Position numbers and translations under genes: made by a program. The notes under the pieces are model-generated. The model made no database searches, was not told the origin of the DNA, and saw only the letters and a list, made by a program, of their open reading frames with translations. A stretch of DNA of 12,458 nt from Chloroflexota bacterium (GTDB lineage: Bacteria; Chloroflexota; UBA11872): positions 1-12,458 of the forward strand of contig JAPOXI010000011.1 of the NCBI GenBank assembly GCA_026707185.1, written 5' to 3'. The stretch's first letter is position 1, and the number at the start of each line of letters is the position of its first letter. This document shows positions 1 to 6,798 of this stretch, one piece after another.

Positions 1-184
1 CCAGGTAGTCCTCGCCCATGCCGCGCTGGTACTCGAGGGCGCGCGGCGGATGGGGCAGGTGTGGCCCCGCGACGGCCCAGGCGCTGGGCGAGGTGATGGC
101 GATGTAGTCGGTGTATTGGGGCCCGTGGGCCGCCAGGATTCCGCGGCCGTAGCGGGCGTCCCAGGTGCGGCTGTCGAGGTTCAC
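1..184 (-). CDS. N-terminal fragment of an unidentified enzyme, possibly iron-containing alcohol/glycerol-1-phosphate dehydrogenase-like
   Basis: The gene runs off the window at position 1, so only the first 61 codons are visible. The only usable start in this frame is GTG at 184: the frame upstream is closed by TAG with no ATG, GTG or TTG between. The peptide begins VNLDSRTWDARYGRG and continues with YIAITSPSAWAVAG and EYQRGMGEDYL. A short beta-strand-like stretch (YIAITSPSAW) followed by a GMGEDYL segment resembles the N-terminal NAD-binding half of the dehydroquinate synthase / iron-alcohol dehydrogenase / sn-glycerol-1-phosphate dehydrogenase superfamily. No catalytic or metal-binding residue is in view, so the family is a guess. 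It lies 72 bp downstream of the methyltransferase on the same strand and could be co-transcribed with it. No clear Shine-Dalgarno sequence precedes the GTG. Confidence 0.55.
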   Translation of the reverse strand, partial: MNLDSRTWDARYGRGILAAHGPQYTDYIAITSPSAWAVAGPHLPHPPRALEYQRGMGEDYL

Positions 185-256
185 GGGGACGGCTCTACGT
201 TTCGGCGCGTGGTCATGATACGCAGCGTGCTACCGCCGAACCGCAGGCTCCTGGAG

Positions 257-1036
257 TCAGCCGCCGGTGGTGGCTTTGAAGGTGACCTGGCGCATTTGCC
301 AGTGGATGTCGGTGGTGGCGGGGGAGGTGGTGAGGTTGTCGAGTTCGGTGGCGAGGTCGGCACGCTCCTGGTCTGAGAGTTCGGCGTGGGGATTTGGGCC
401 CCAGGCGTTGAGGTTGAGGCGGAACATGCGGGCGCAGGCGGCGGTGGTGACGGGGTGTTTGACGAGCCGGCTGGAGATGCGGCGCAGGCCGGGGACGCGG
501 CCGAGTTGCTCGACGCGGCGGCCGACGTAGAGATCGCCGCCGACGCCCTGGAGCAAGCGTTCGGCGGCGTCCAGGTAGGTGCGGAAGGTCGGATTGGTGG
601 TTTGGATGTCCGAGACCTCGTCGACCAGGAGGAGGCCCGCGGGTCGGAGCTGGGAGGCCCAGGTCCGCAGCACGGCCGCCGGGACGGCGAGATGCGGCAG
701 GAGCAGGTGGCAGAAAAGCACGTCGGCGGCGCCGGTTGGGAAGGGCGCGCGGGTGACGTCGTGCTCTAGGAAGGCAACGCCACTTGCTTCCTGGCGGCCT
801 GCAAGGTCAAGGAATGGCTGCGAGGTGTCGAAACCGACGGTTTTGCGGGCGTTGAGCGTCTCGGCGATGAGGCGGGTGGTGAAGCCGGGGCCGCAGCCGA
901 GGTCAATTACCAGCCCGGGATCGGGCGGGACGCGGCCCAGGAAGCTCTTGATCTCGGGGGCAAAAATGTAGGCGAGCATGTGCAGGCGCTCGGCGGCGGT
1001 GTCGTCGTCGCCGAAGGCGTAGGCGGGGTTGGTCAA
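257..1036 (-). CDS. Class I SAM-dependent methyltransferase
   Basis: This 259-residue protein should transfer a methyl group from S-adenosylmethionine to an unknown substrate in the cytoplasm. Motif I is textbook (VIDLGCGPGFTT, residues 43-54), followed by the acidic residue that would hold the ribose (VGFD, D70) and a later acidic motif (EHDVTRAPF, about residues 91-99). A Rossmann-type strand (GLLLVDEVSD, about 134-143) comes next. The family is the UbiE/Methyltransf_11/25 type; substrate cannot be read from sequence. I chose the TTG start at 1036 because the protein then begins LTNPAYAFGDDD, a natural N-terminus. The longer frame to 1246 would run through the intergenic inverted repeat and into the divergent gene at 1180. 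No good Shine-Dalgarno sequence precedes the TTG, so the exact start is uncertain. The last 60 residues look like a substrate-binding or cap region. Confidence 0.85.
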   Translation of the reverse strand: MTNPAYAFGDDDTAAERLHMLAYIFAPEIKSFLGRVPPDPGLVIDLGCGPGFTTRLIAETLNARKTVGFDTSQPFLDLAGRQEASGVAFLEHDVTRAPFPTGAADVLFCHLLLPHLAVPAAVLRTWASQLRPAGLLLVDEVSDIQTTNPTFRTYLDAAERLLQGVGGDLYVGRRVEQLGRVPGLRRISSRLVKHPVTTAACARMFRLNLNAWGPNPHAELSDQERADLATELDNLTTSPATTDIHWQMRQVTFKATTGG

Positions 1037-1080
1037 GGGGGATGGCTTTCGTGAGTGAGGAGAGAAGAGGCTGGCGGGAT

Positions 1081-1145
1081 TCTGCCCGAATTTGAAGGCG
1101 ACTGGAGACCCGAGCACAGCGATGTAGCTTCGGGTATCGGGCAGA
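1081..1145. repeat. Nested inverted repeat in the divergent intergenic region
   Basis: The outer arms are a perfect 9-bp match, TCTGCCCGA at 1081-1089 and TCGGGCAGA at 1137-1145. An inner pair, ACCCGAGC at 1108-1115 and GCTTCGGGT at 1127-1135, can form 8 bp with one bulged T. RNA from either strand could fold into a two-tier hairpin. The structure lies upstream of the putative -10 of the gene at 1180, so only a minus-strand transcript toward the methyltransferase would carry it as leader. I recognise no riboswitch or T-box consensus in it. Confidence 0.5.
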
Positions 1146-1167
1146 GCTTTTGTGCGTTCAGTTCGGC

Positions 1168-1179
1168 TAGTCTGGCTGT
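1168..1179 (+). promoter_or_regulatory. Putative -10 box of a leaderless promoter for the copper-cluster operon
   Basis: TAGTCT at 1168-1173 matches a TANNNT-type -10 box and ends exactly 6 nt before the ATG at 1180. Transcription would then start at or within 1-2 nt of the start codon. This agrees with the absence of a Shine-Dalgarno sequence before that ATG. No convincing -35 hexamer is seen at a 16-18 bp spacing. The same geometry (TAGACT, 6 nt, start codon) recurs before the gene starting at 6741. Confidence 0.35.
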
Positions 1180-1539
1180 ATGGAGCTCCGACGAGTCGTG
1201 CCTGCTGCCATCCTGCTCCTGGCCGTTCTGGCATTGCTGGCGCCATCGCTCGTGACGAGTGCGGCGCAGGTGCTGGGGGTGGTTACGCCGCAGGGGCATG
1301 AGGGGCATGACCATGTTCATTTGCCTTGGGCGCTGCCGGCAGCGGACGCGGAGGGGGCGGATGGGACATCGGGGGAGTTTCCGGAGCAGTCGTCGCCGTT
1401 TCCGGTGGGGGTGATGCCGGCGCTGCTGGCGTTGGCGCTGGCGGCGTGCGCGTTGGAGCGGGTTGGCTTTGACCTGCGGCGCGTGCGATTGACGGCACTT
1501 GAGCCGCCGCGGCCGCCGCCCAGGCTGGCCTTGCAGTAG
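1180..1539 (+). CDS. Small two-helix membrane protein with a His-rich external segment
   Basis: This is a 119-residue protein of a family I do not recognise. Residues about 5-27 form a hydrophobic signal anchor or signal peptide (VVPAAILLLAVLALLAP). They are followed by a short extracytoplasmic segment with a cluster of potential metal ligands (GHEGHDHVH, residues 39-47) and an acidic Ser/Glu-rich stretch. A second hydrophobic helix spans about residues 74-92 (VGVMPALLALALAACAL), and the tail is basic and Pro-rich. The His cluster and its position as first gene before two copper-type exported proteins suggest a role in envelope copper binding or hand-over. That role is inferred from context only. 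The ATG at 1180 has no Shine-Dalgarno sequence but sits 6 nt behind a -10-like TAGTCT, so it may be leaderless. The stop is 100 bp before the next gene. Confidence 0.7.
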   Translation: MELRRVVPAAILLLAVLALLAPSLVTSAAQVLGVVTPQGHEGHDHVHLPWALPAADAEGADGTSGEFPEQSSPFPVGVMPALLALALAACALERVGFDLRRVRLTALEPPRPPPRLALQ

Positions 1540-1628
1540 ATGGCTTGCATCCGCGCACCGAAGTGCGTGGACCATTCGCGCGAATCCCTGGCGGCGAGGA
1601 CTGCCATGCGGATTGGCGCCGAAGCTGC

Positions 1629-1633
1629 GAGGT
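1629..1633 (+). promoter_or_regulatory. Ribosome binding site deciding the start at 1640
   Basis: GAGGT lies 6 nt upstream of the ATG at 1640. It supports this start over the longer open frame reaching back to 1499, whose extra residues are Arg/Trp-rich, unlike an exported protein, and overlap the end of the preceding gene. Confidence 0.65.
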
Positions 1634-1639
1634 TTGTGT

Positions 1640-3058
1640 ATGAGTTTCTGGACTAGTTCGCCGCACCTGAGGCGCGGCCTGCTGGCCCTGGCCGTATTCG
1701 GGGCGGCACTGGCAGCGGCCGTTGGCGTGGTGTGGGCGCACGAGGGCCGGGAGGTCCACGGGTTTACGTTTGACGTCGGATTCCTGGTGGAGCCTGCGTA
1801 CGAGGGGCAGCCAAATGGGGTGTACCTGTCGGTGACGCGGGCGGACGGCGACGAGTCGGGCCATGCAGCGGAGGGCGGCCACGACCACGGCGGGACGGTG
1901 GAGACCTCGGGAATGTCGGTGGAGGTGACGGCGGAGGTCGATCCGATCGATGGGATCAACGTGCACATCATCCCCAGCGGGTTTGTCTTCGCGCCGGAGC
2001 GGGTTAACCAGGCGGACGTGGACGGGGAGGGGCACGCGCACGTTTACGTGGACGGCGAGAAGGTGGGCCGGGCGTATGGCGAGTGGTTTCACCTGAAGGG
2101 TGTTGCGCCCGGAGAGCGTGAGATTCGCGTGACGCTGCAGACGAACGGCCACAGCGAATACGCGGTGGGCGGGCAGACGGTGGAGGCGGCAACGACGCTC
2201 AGCGTGCCGGCGATGCCGCCCGCGCCGGAAGAGGTTGGGCAGGTGGCGGCGCCCGACGGAATGGGAGTCGAGATCAGCCTGGAGCCGGATCCGGTGGGTG
2301 GGGCGAACCTGCTGGTGATGCCGCAGGGATTCACGCTTGCGCCCGAGAAGATCAATGCCCCGAACGTGGCGGGTGAAGGGCATCCGCACGTGTACGTGAA
2401 CGGGGTGCGGCTGGGGCGGGTCTACAGTCCGTACCTGCACCTGGGGAAGCTGGCGCCGGGCATGAACGAGGTGCGAGTGACGTTGAACACGAACATGCAC
2501 CAGGAGTACGCGCGCAACGGTGAAACGATCGACGCGGTTGCGACGATCCACATCCCGGCCGAAGGCGAAGTCCAGACGGATGACGGACATGGGGCCCGGG
2601 TTGGTGTCACGGGCCTGGCGAACAGCCTGGTGGTGGAGGTGACGCACCTGGCGGCGGACATGTCGGCATCGGGCTTGGCGCGGCAGATGGCACTGTCGCC
2701 GCTGCCGGGGGAGCGCGGCGGCTATGTGGCGCCGTTCATTCCGACCGTGCCGGGGCCGTACCGGTTCCGGTTCGTGGGGACGATTGACGGTTTGCCAGTC
2801 GACGAGACGTTCACCTCGGGGCCCGGCACGTTCGATGACGTGCGGTCGGCGACGGAGGCTCAGTTTCCGCGGCCGGTGCCGAGCGCGCGGGAGATTGCCG
2901 GGGTGGCTTCGGCCGCGCAGCAGCAGGCGCGGGATGCCTCGGACGAGGCGACGGCCGCGCTTACGGTTGCGGTGATCGGGTTGGCGGTTGGCGGCGTGGG
3001 TCTGATGACCGGGGTTGGCCTGGCGTTGTATGCGTTCCGTCGGCGTGGCGCGGGGTAG
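1640..3058 (+). CDS. Exported, membrane-anchored protein with tandem His-conserved domains, putative copper binding
   Basis: This 472-residue protein has a signal peptide (about 1-33) whose cleavage would leave His34 (HEGREV) as the first mature residue. The stretch about 34-67 (FDVGFLVEPAYEGQPNG) and residues about 320-410 (SLVVEVTHLAAD, YRFRFVGTIDG, VDETF) look like two halves of one beta-sandwich domain. Between them are a His-rich linker (GHAAEGGHDHGG, 74-85) and two tandem domains, residues 91-191 and 207-307. A hand count gives roughly 51 of 101 positions identical with no gap. Each repeat keeps HxHVYV plus two more His at fixed spacing: 132, 134, 151, 171 and 248, 250, 267, 287. A C-terminal helix (about 441-466) and an RRR stop-transfer anchor it to the membrane. 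The conserved His sets and the CopC-CopD gene next door make copper binding the best guess, but no named family was confirmed. The gene overlaps the next one by 29 bp. Confidence 0.85.
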   Translation: MSFWTSSPHLRRGLLALAVFGAALAAAVGVVWAHEGREVHGFTFDVGFLVEPAYEGQPNGVYLSVTRADGDESGHAAEGGHDHGGTVETSGMSVEVTAEVDPIDGINVHIIPSGFVFAPERVNQADVDGEGHAHVYVDGEKVGRAYGEWFHLKGVAPGEREIRVTLQTNGHSEYAVGGQTVEAATTLSVPAMPPAPEEVGQVAAPDGMGVEISLEPDPVGGANLLVMPQGFTLAPEKINAPNVAGEGHPHVYVNGVRLGRVYSPYLHLGKLAPGMNEVRVTLNTNMHQEYARNGETIDAVATIHIPAEGEVQTDDGHGARVGVTGLANSLVVEVTHLAADMSASGLARQMALSPLPGERGGYVAPFIPTVPGPYRFRFVGTIDGLPVDETFTSGPGTFDDVRSATEAQFPRPVPSAREIAGVASAAQQQARDASDEATAALTVAVIGLAVGGVGLMTGVGLALYAFRRRGAG

Positions 3059-5288
3059 CAGCTTCGGCCCGCGGCGGGGGCTGGGGCTCCGCCGAGAGCG
3101 GCTGGTGCTGGCGGTGCTGGCCGCGCTAATGGCGCTGGCGCTGGTTGCCGTGCCGGCCGGGGCGCACGCCAACCTGGTGCGTTCGTCGCCGAGTCCCGGT
3201 ACCGCGGTCGATCCAGCGCCGCCGGTGGTGTACGCGGAGTTCAGCGAGGCCATTGACCTGGGCTACAGCAGCCTGGAGGTGCTTGACGCCAACGGGCAGC
3301 CGGTGACCACGGGGCCGACGGAACCGGATCCCACCACGGCCACGGCGATGTTGGTGCCGGTGGGGGAGCTGGCGGACGGCACCTACGTGGTGGTGTGGCG
3401 GACGCTGTCGGTGGTGGACGGGCACGTGATTCGCGGATCGTTTGCCTTCGGAGTGGGCGAGCCGGTGGCGGCGGACGTGGCGGTGGCTGTGGCTTCGATC
3501 GAGTCGAGCCCGGCGGCGGCGGTTTCGCGCTGGCTGCTGTTTGTGGGCACGGCCGTGCTGATTGGCGGGCCGTTGCAGGCGCTGGTGCAGCGGCGCGGAT
3601 CTCAGCCGGAGCGGCGTCGGGTCGTGGAGCGGCGGACGGCGTTGCTGGTGCTGGGCGGAGGGTTGCTGGCGCTGGCGGGTCAGATCGGACTGCTGGGGAC
3701 GCAGATCCTGATCCTGGGCGGGGACTCGCTGCTGGCGGGGTTCGGCGAGGTGTTCGGGGCCGGGCAGTGGGGCGCGTTGTGGATTGGCCGCACTGCGGCG
3801 GTGGCCGTGGCGCTCGTGCTGGCCGACCAGGCGAGTTCGGCGTCAGCGGGCGAGCGGCGCGGTGCAGTTGCGTTCGGCGGCGTGGCGGTGGCGGGCGTGG
3901 TGATGGCGGTGACGATTTCGCTGGGCAGCCACGCGGCGGCGTTGAGCGACGTTGGGTCGGCCCTGGTGGCCGACCTGATTCACCTGCTGGCGGTGGGCGC
4001 CTGGGTGGGCGGCTTGCCGGTGTTGCTGCTGGCGGTCTGGGATGCCCGCGGGAGCAAGGTCGATGGAGGCGCGGCAGCCGATCTGACCGAGGTTGCGGCT
4101 CGGTTTTCTTCAGTTGCCACGGTGGCCGTCGGTCTGATCGTGGTGACGGGCTTGTATAGCGCGTGGCTGCAGGTGGTGGAGCCGGAGCGGCTGTGGAGCA
4201 CGGAGTACGGGTTGTTGCTGGTGGTCAAGCTGGCGCTGGTGGCGCCGCTGCTGGCGCTGGGCGGGGTGAACCTGGCGTGGACGCGGCCGCGGCTGGCGGG
4301 GGCTGGCGGGGCCGGGGCGCGAGCGGCGAAGGCGCTGCGGACGCTGGTGGTGGCCGAGATTGTGCTGGCGACCATGGTGCTCGGGGTGGTGGGCGTTCTG
4401 ACGGAGCGGGAGCCGGCGCGGCAGGTGAGCGGGGACGTGCCGCTGGCGGTGGAGGGCGCGGGCGCAAGCGGCGATACGAGAGTGCGGGTGCGGGTGGCGC
4501 CGGGGCGGCCGGGCCCGAACAGGCTGGAGGTCGACGTGGTGTCAAGCGGCGGCCGGACGGCGGAGGCGGGTGTCGAGTTGCAGCTCAGGTATCTGGACAC
4601 GGACCTGGGGACGACCGTCGAGCGCCCGGTGCGGACCGAGGAGGGGACGTACGAAGCGGAGACCGATGCGTTCGCGCTGGCGGGGGCCTGGCAGGTGCTG
4701 GCGATCGTGCGGCAGCCGGGAGCGTTCGATGCCAGGGTGCCGGTGCAGCTCAACATCGGGTCTCCCACGGCGATTGGCGTGGCGGAAGTGGACGCGACGG
4801 TGGCGGTGCGGTCCTGGGGGCTGGCCCTGGCGGGGATGGGGTTTGTGCTGGCACTGGCCACGCTGGCGCGCCAGGGATGGGCGGCGCGCGTGCGGCAGGC
4901 GGGGACCGGGACCGGGTTTGCGGCGATTCTGCTGGGGGCCGGGCTGCTGATCATCGGGCCGCAGCAGGGTGTCGTGCCCTCGGCGGTGAATCCGATTCCG
5001 CCGGATGACGCGTCAGTGAGCGCAGGTCGCGAGATCTATGAAGCCGAGTGCGTGAGCTGTCACGGGCCGGCGGGTCGCGGGGACGGACCGCTGGCGGCGA
5101 CGCTGGATCCACCGCCGTTGGACCTGGTGATCCACGTGCCGCTGCACCCGGACGATGCGCTGTTTGGATTTGTCTTCAACGGGATTGAGGGCACGGGGAT
5201 GCCCGCGTTCGGCGATCGTTACGGCGAACTGGACACCTGGCACATCATCAACTTCATCCAGACTCTGCCGGAGGCGGCGCGGAGCTAG
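3030..5288 (+). CDS. CopC-CopD-FixH-like-cytochrome c fusion, putative copper transport protein
   Basis: This 752-residue fusion begins with a signal peptide (about 1-45) ending AGA, so the mature chain starts HANL as in CopC. The CopC domain (about 46-142) has the second Cu site region (DGH, D130/H132, then FAFGV). A multi-helix CopD membrane domain follows (about 166-458), with the typical HLLAVGAWVGGL stretch near 318-329. Next is an exported beta-sandwich of the FixH/YtkA type (about 482-577), then two helices. The last domain is cytochrome c (about 664-747) with heme motif CVSCH (C674, C677, H678) and a probable axial Met in GMPAF (M724). CopCD proteins bind periplasmic Cu and are linked to Cu import. 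The C-terminal c-heme suggests coupling to electron transfer or to oxidase assembly; this is inferred. ATG 3030 is chosen, overlapping the upstream gene by 29 bp; TTG 3015 and GTG 3045 are alternatives, and there is no clear ribosome site, so translation is probably coupled. Confidence 0.9.
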   Translation: MRSVGVARGSSFGPRRGLGLRRERLVLAVLAALMALALVAVPAGAHANLVRSSPSPGTAVDPAPPVVYAEFSEAIDLGYSSLEVLDANGQPVTTGPTEPDPTTATAMLVPVGELADGTYVVVWRTLSVVDGHVIRGSFAFGVGEPVAADVAVAVASIESSPAAAVSRWLLFVGTAVLIGGPLQALVQRRGSQPERRRVVERRTALLVLGGGLLALAGQIGLLGTQILILGGDSLLAGFGEVFGAGQWGALWIGRTAAVAVALVLADQASSASAGERRGAVAFGGVAVAGVVMAVTISLGSHAAALSDVGSALVADLIHLLAVGAWVGGLPVLLLAVWDARGSKVDGGAAADLTEVAARFSSVATVAVGLIVVTGLYSAWLQVVEPERLWSTEYGLLLVVKLALVAPLLALGGVNLAWTRPRLAGAGGAGARAAKALRTLVVAEIVLATMVLGVVGVLTEREPARQVSGDVPLAVEGAGASGDTRVRVRVAPGRPGPNRLEVDVVSSGGRTAEAGVELQLRYLDTDLGTTVERPVRTEEGTYEAETDAFALAGAWQVLAIVRQPGAFDARVPVQLNIGSPTAIGVAEVDATVAVRSWGLALAGMGFVLALATLARQGWAARVRQAGTGTGFAAILLGAGLLIIGPQQGVVPSAVNPIPPDDASVSAGREIYEAECVSCHGPAGRGDGPLAATLDPPPLDLVIHVPLHPDDALFGFVFNGIEGTGMPAFGDRYGELDTWHIINFIQTLPEAARS

Positions 5289-5767
5289 GCGCGGGCGCGG
5301 CGACGGGCGGTCCAGGTGTGGGCGAAGACGGCCGCGAAGAAGCCGCCAATGACCAGGACGCTGGGCCAGACCCAGTTGGTGGGGGCCAGGTCAAGCGAAT
5401 GCGAGAGCTTGGCGGGTCCGAGGGCGCTGGAGATGTCCAGAACAAGGTTCCAGTGGACTTCCTCGGGGCTTTGCTCGACGAACTCGTAGACGGATCCCGA
5501 CTCGAAGGCGGTGTACTTGGCGATCTGGACTCCGTTTTCGAAGACTGAGACACGGACTTCGGCGCCGGGGATGCGCGCGCCGGTGGAGACGTTGCGGAGG
5601 TCGACAGAGTAGTCGAGCCAGCCTTCAGCCCAGTTGGCGAAGGCGCGTACCTGGTATGGACCGGCTGCGCCGGTGTAGACGAGGTCGCCGCCGTGGGCCA
5701 GGGCGGGTGTTGACGACGCCGCCAAGAGAATCACCAGTACCGGCAGGAGGCGGGCGACGCGACGCAT
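5285..5767 (-). CDS. Exported YtkA/FixH-like single-helix membrane protein
   Basis: This 160-residue protein has a clear signal peptide (MRRVARLLPVLVILLAASS, cleavage after ALA at 24) that would leave His25 (HGGDLV) at the mature N-terminus. Residues about 25-125 are beta-rich (YQVRAFANWAEGWLDYSV, PGAEVRVSVFENG) and look like the immunoglobulin-like fold of YtkA/FixH proteins. One transmembrane helix (about 133-151, WPSVLVIGGFFAAVFA) and a short Arg-rich cytoplasmic tail follow. I recognise no catalytic residues. Its ATG overlaps the stop of the upstream thioredoxin-like gene as TAATG, so translation is coupled and the products probably act together. It ends tail to tail with the CopCD fusion gene, the two stop codons sharing one CTAG. 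A role in envelope metal or cytochrome assembly is inferred from context. Confidence 0.8.
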   Translation of the reverse strand: MRRVARLLPVLVILLAASSTPALAHGGDLVYTGAAGPYQVRAFANWAEGWLDYSVDLRNVSTGARIPGAEVRVSVFENGVQIAKYTAFESGSVYEFVEQSPEEVHWNLVLDISSALGPAKLSHSLDLAPTNWVWPSVLVIGGFFAAVFAHTWTARRRARA

Positions 5768-6741
5768 TAGCTCAGTGGCGGACCAGCCACGGCGGCGACG
5801 GCAGGTTCGAGTTCGACCGCGCCGACCAGGCCCTCGAAGCGCGCTGCCACGCGGCCGGACGCGTCGACTACGAAGACCCAGGGTTCGGTTTCCAAGTTCC
5901 ACTCAAGCGCGGCGTCGCTCCACACGAGGCGACCCTCGGTGCGGGCGACGTTGAGATCGAAGGGCTCTAGGTGGACGAAGCGCACACGGTCGCCGAAGTC
6001 CCGGGAAAGGCTGCCCACGACGGCGGTGACCGGGCCGCACATCGCCGACGTGCAGTAGCCCGGGGTGCTGAAGGCCACGACGAACGGTTCGGCGCGGGAC
6101 AGGGTGTCGACGATCGAGTGCTCATAGAGGGCTGGGACGGGCGGATCGGCGGTTGTCAGAGTTTCGAGATTAGGTTCGTCCCGGCTCGTGAGGTTGGCGA
6201 ATGCTGGCGCCGAGTCTCCGACCCGAGGGGCCGAGGTGCGCCGGCCGACCTGGAAGGCGGTCGACGCCGCGTAGGCCGAGCCGAAGGCCGGCTCCACTTC
6301 CAGGTCGGCGCGCCACAGGCCTTCCTCGAAGTCGGCGTCGGCGACGAGGTAGTAGGAGCGCGATGCGTCGTGGACGTGGACGGTGCCGTCCTCGTGCACG
6401 TGGTCGTAGCTGGCGCCGGCGAGGAGCTCCTGGGCCGTCGCTTCGAAGCGGAACTCGTCGCGCTCCCCGATCAGGCGAACGAAGCGCACGTTGATGTTCG
6501 CGCCGGTGACCAGCCCGCCGTCGCCGTCCGCCAGGACGAAGGGAAAGCGGTGGGGGCCGGGCAGCATTTCGTTGACGGCCAGGAGGACGCTGATCTGCGG
6601 ATTGGTCGGCAGTTCGCCGCAAGCGGGCAGCAACGCGGCCAGGGCCGGCGCCCCCAGGGCCAACGCGCCGAGCAGCGTTCGACGTGAGATTTGGTGGGCG
6701 TGGCGCGGTCGCGGCTGACTGAAAGGGTCGGGACTGTCCAC
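5767..6741 (-). CDS. Tat-type lipoprotein with C-terminal thioredoxin/redoxin-like domain (Sco/TlpA-like)
   Basis: This is a 324-residue protein. The N-terminus combines a twin-arginine motif (SRRTLLG, R20-R21), a hydrophobic stretch and a lipobox (LLPAC, Cys41), so it is likely exported folded and lipid-anchored. Residues about 48-168 form a beta-rich domain with a His-rich insert (DHVHEDGTVHVHD, 113-125). Residues about 173-324 are thioredoxin-like: FVVAFSTPGYCTSAMC (C230, C235, a C-x4-C pair rather than CxxC or the Sco CxxxC) and a probable cis-Pro region (TEPWVFVVD). It may be a thiol-disulfide or copper-insertion factor of the kind needed for cytochrome oxidase Cu sites. The paired Cys and His-rich insert would suit Cu, but function is inferred. 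The GTG start at 6741 has no Shine-Dalgarno sequence; a -10-like TAGACT lies 6 nt upstream. It is divergent from the DtxR-type regulator. Confidence 0.85.
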   Translation of the reverse strand: MDSPDPFSQPRPRHAHQISRRTLLGALALGAPALAALLPACGELPTNPQISVLLAVNEMLPGPHRFPFVLADGDGGLVTGANINVRFVRLIGERDEFRFEATAQELLAGASYDHVHEDGTVHVHDASRSYYLVADADFEEGLWRADLEVEPAFGSAYAASTAFQVGRRTSAPRVGDSAPAFANLTSRDEPNLETLTTADPPVPALYEHSIVDTLSRAEPFVVAFSTPGYCTSAMCGPVTAVVGSLSRDFGDRVRFVHLEPFDLNVARTEGRLVWSDAALEWNLETEPWVFVVDASGRVAARFEGLVGAVELEPAVAAVAGPPLS

Positions 6742-6747
6742 ACCGGC

Positions 6748-6775
6748 AGTCTAGCCAGTCGACGGCGGCCGCCAA
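6748..6775 (-). promoter_or_regulatory. Putative promoter of the thioredoxin-like lipoprotein gene
   Basis: On the minus strand, TTGGCG (6775-6770) and TAGACT (6753-6748) are separated by 16 bp, each matching 4 of 6 consensus positions. The -10 box ends 6 nt before the GTG start, which predicts a leaderless mRNA. The -35 overlaps the palindrome at 6773-6787, so a bound regulator would block RNA polymerase. Confidence 0.45.
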
Positions 6776-6787
6776 CCTGTTAGGTTG
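6773..6787. promoter_or_regulatory. 15-bp palindromic operator, probable DtxR/MntR-family binding site
   Basis: CAACCTgttAGGTTG has perfect 6-bp arms around a 3-bp centre, in a 72-bp gap between the DtxR-family gene and the divergent thioredoxin-like gene. Arms of the ACCT/AGGT type resemble IdeR/DtxR operators, which also carry AGGTTA/TAACCT arms. It covers the -35 position of the leftward promoter and the expected -35 position for TATATT of the rightward one. One dimer pair could therefore control both directions and give autoregulation. Confidence 0.6.
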
Positions 6788-6798
6788 CGTGCCCTCGC

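Noticed and set aside
1037..1246. N-terminal extension of the methyltransferase to 1246
   Set aside because: The extra 70 residues run through the inverted repeat and into the divergent gene; TTG 1036 gives a family-like N-terminus.
1283..3253. 656-codon open frame on the minus strand
   Set aside because: It is antisense to the tandem-domain protein and the CopC start. The product is Arg/His/Pro-rich with no motif. Such shadows are expected when third positions are G or C.
3980..4954. 324-codon minus-strand frame
   Set aside because: It is antisense to the CopD membrane domain and of Ser/Thr/Ala/Arg low-complexity composition, with no recognisable domain.
5971..6687. 238-codon plus-strand frame
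   Set aside because: It is antisense to the well-supported thioredoxin-like lipoprotein, with biased composition and no motif.
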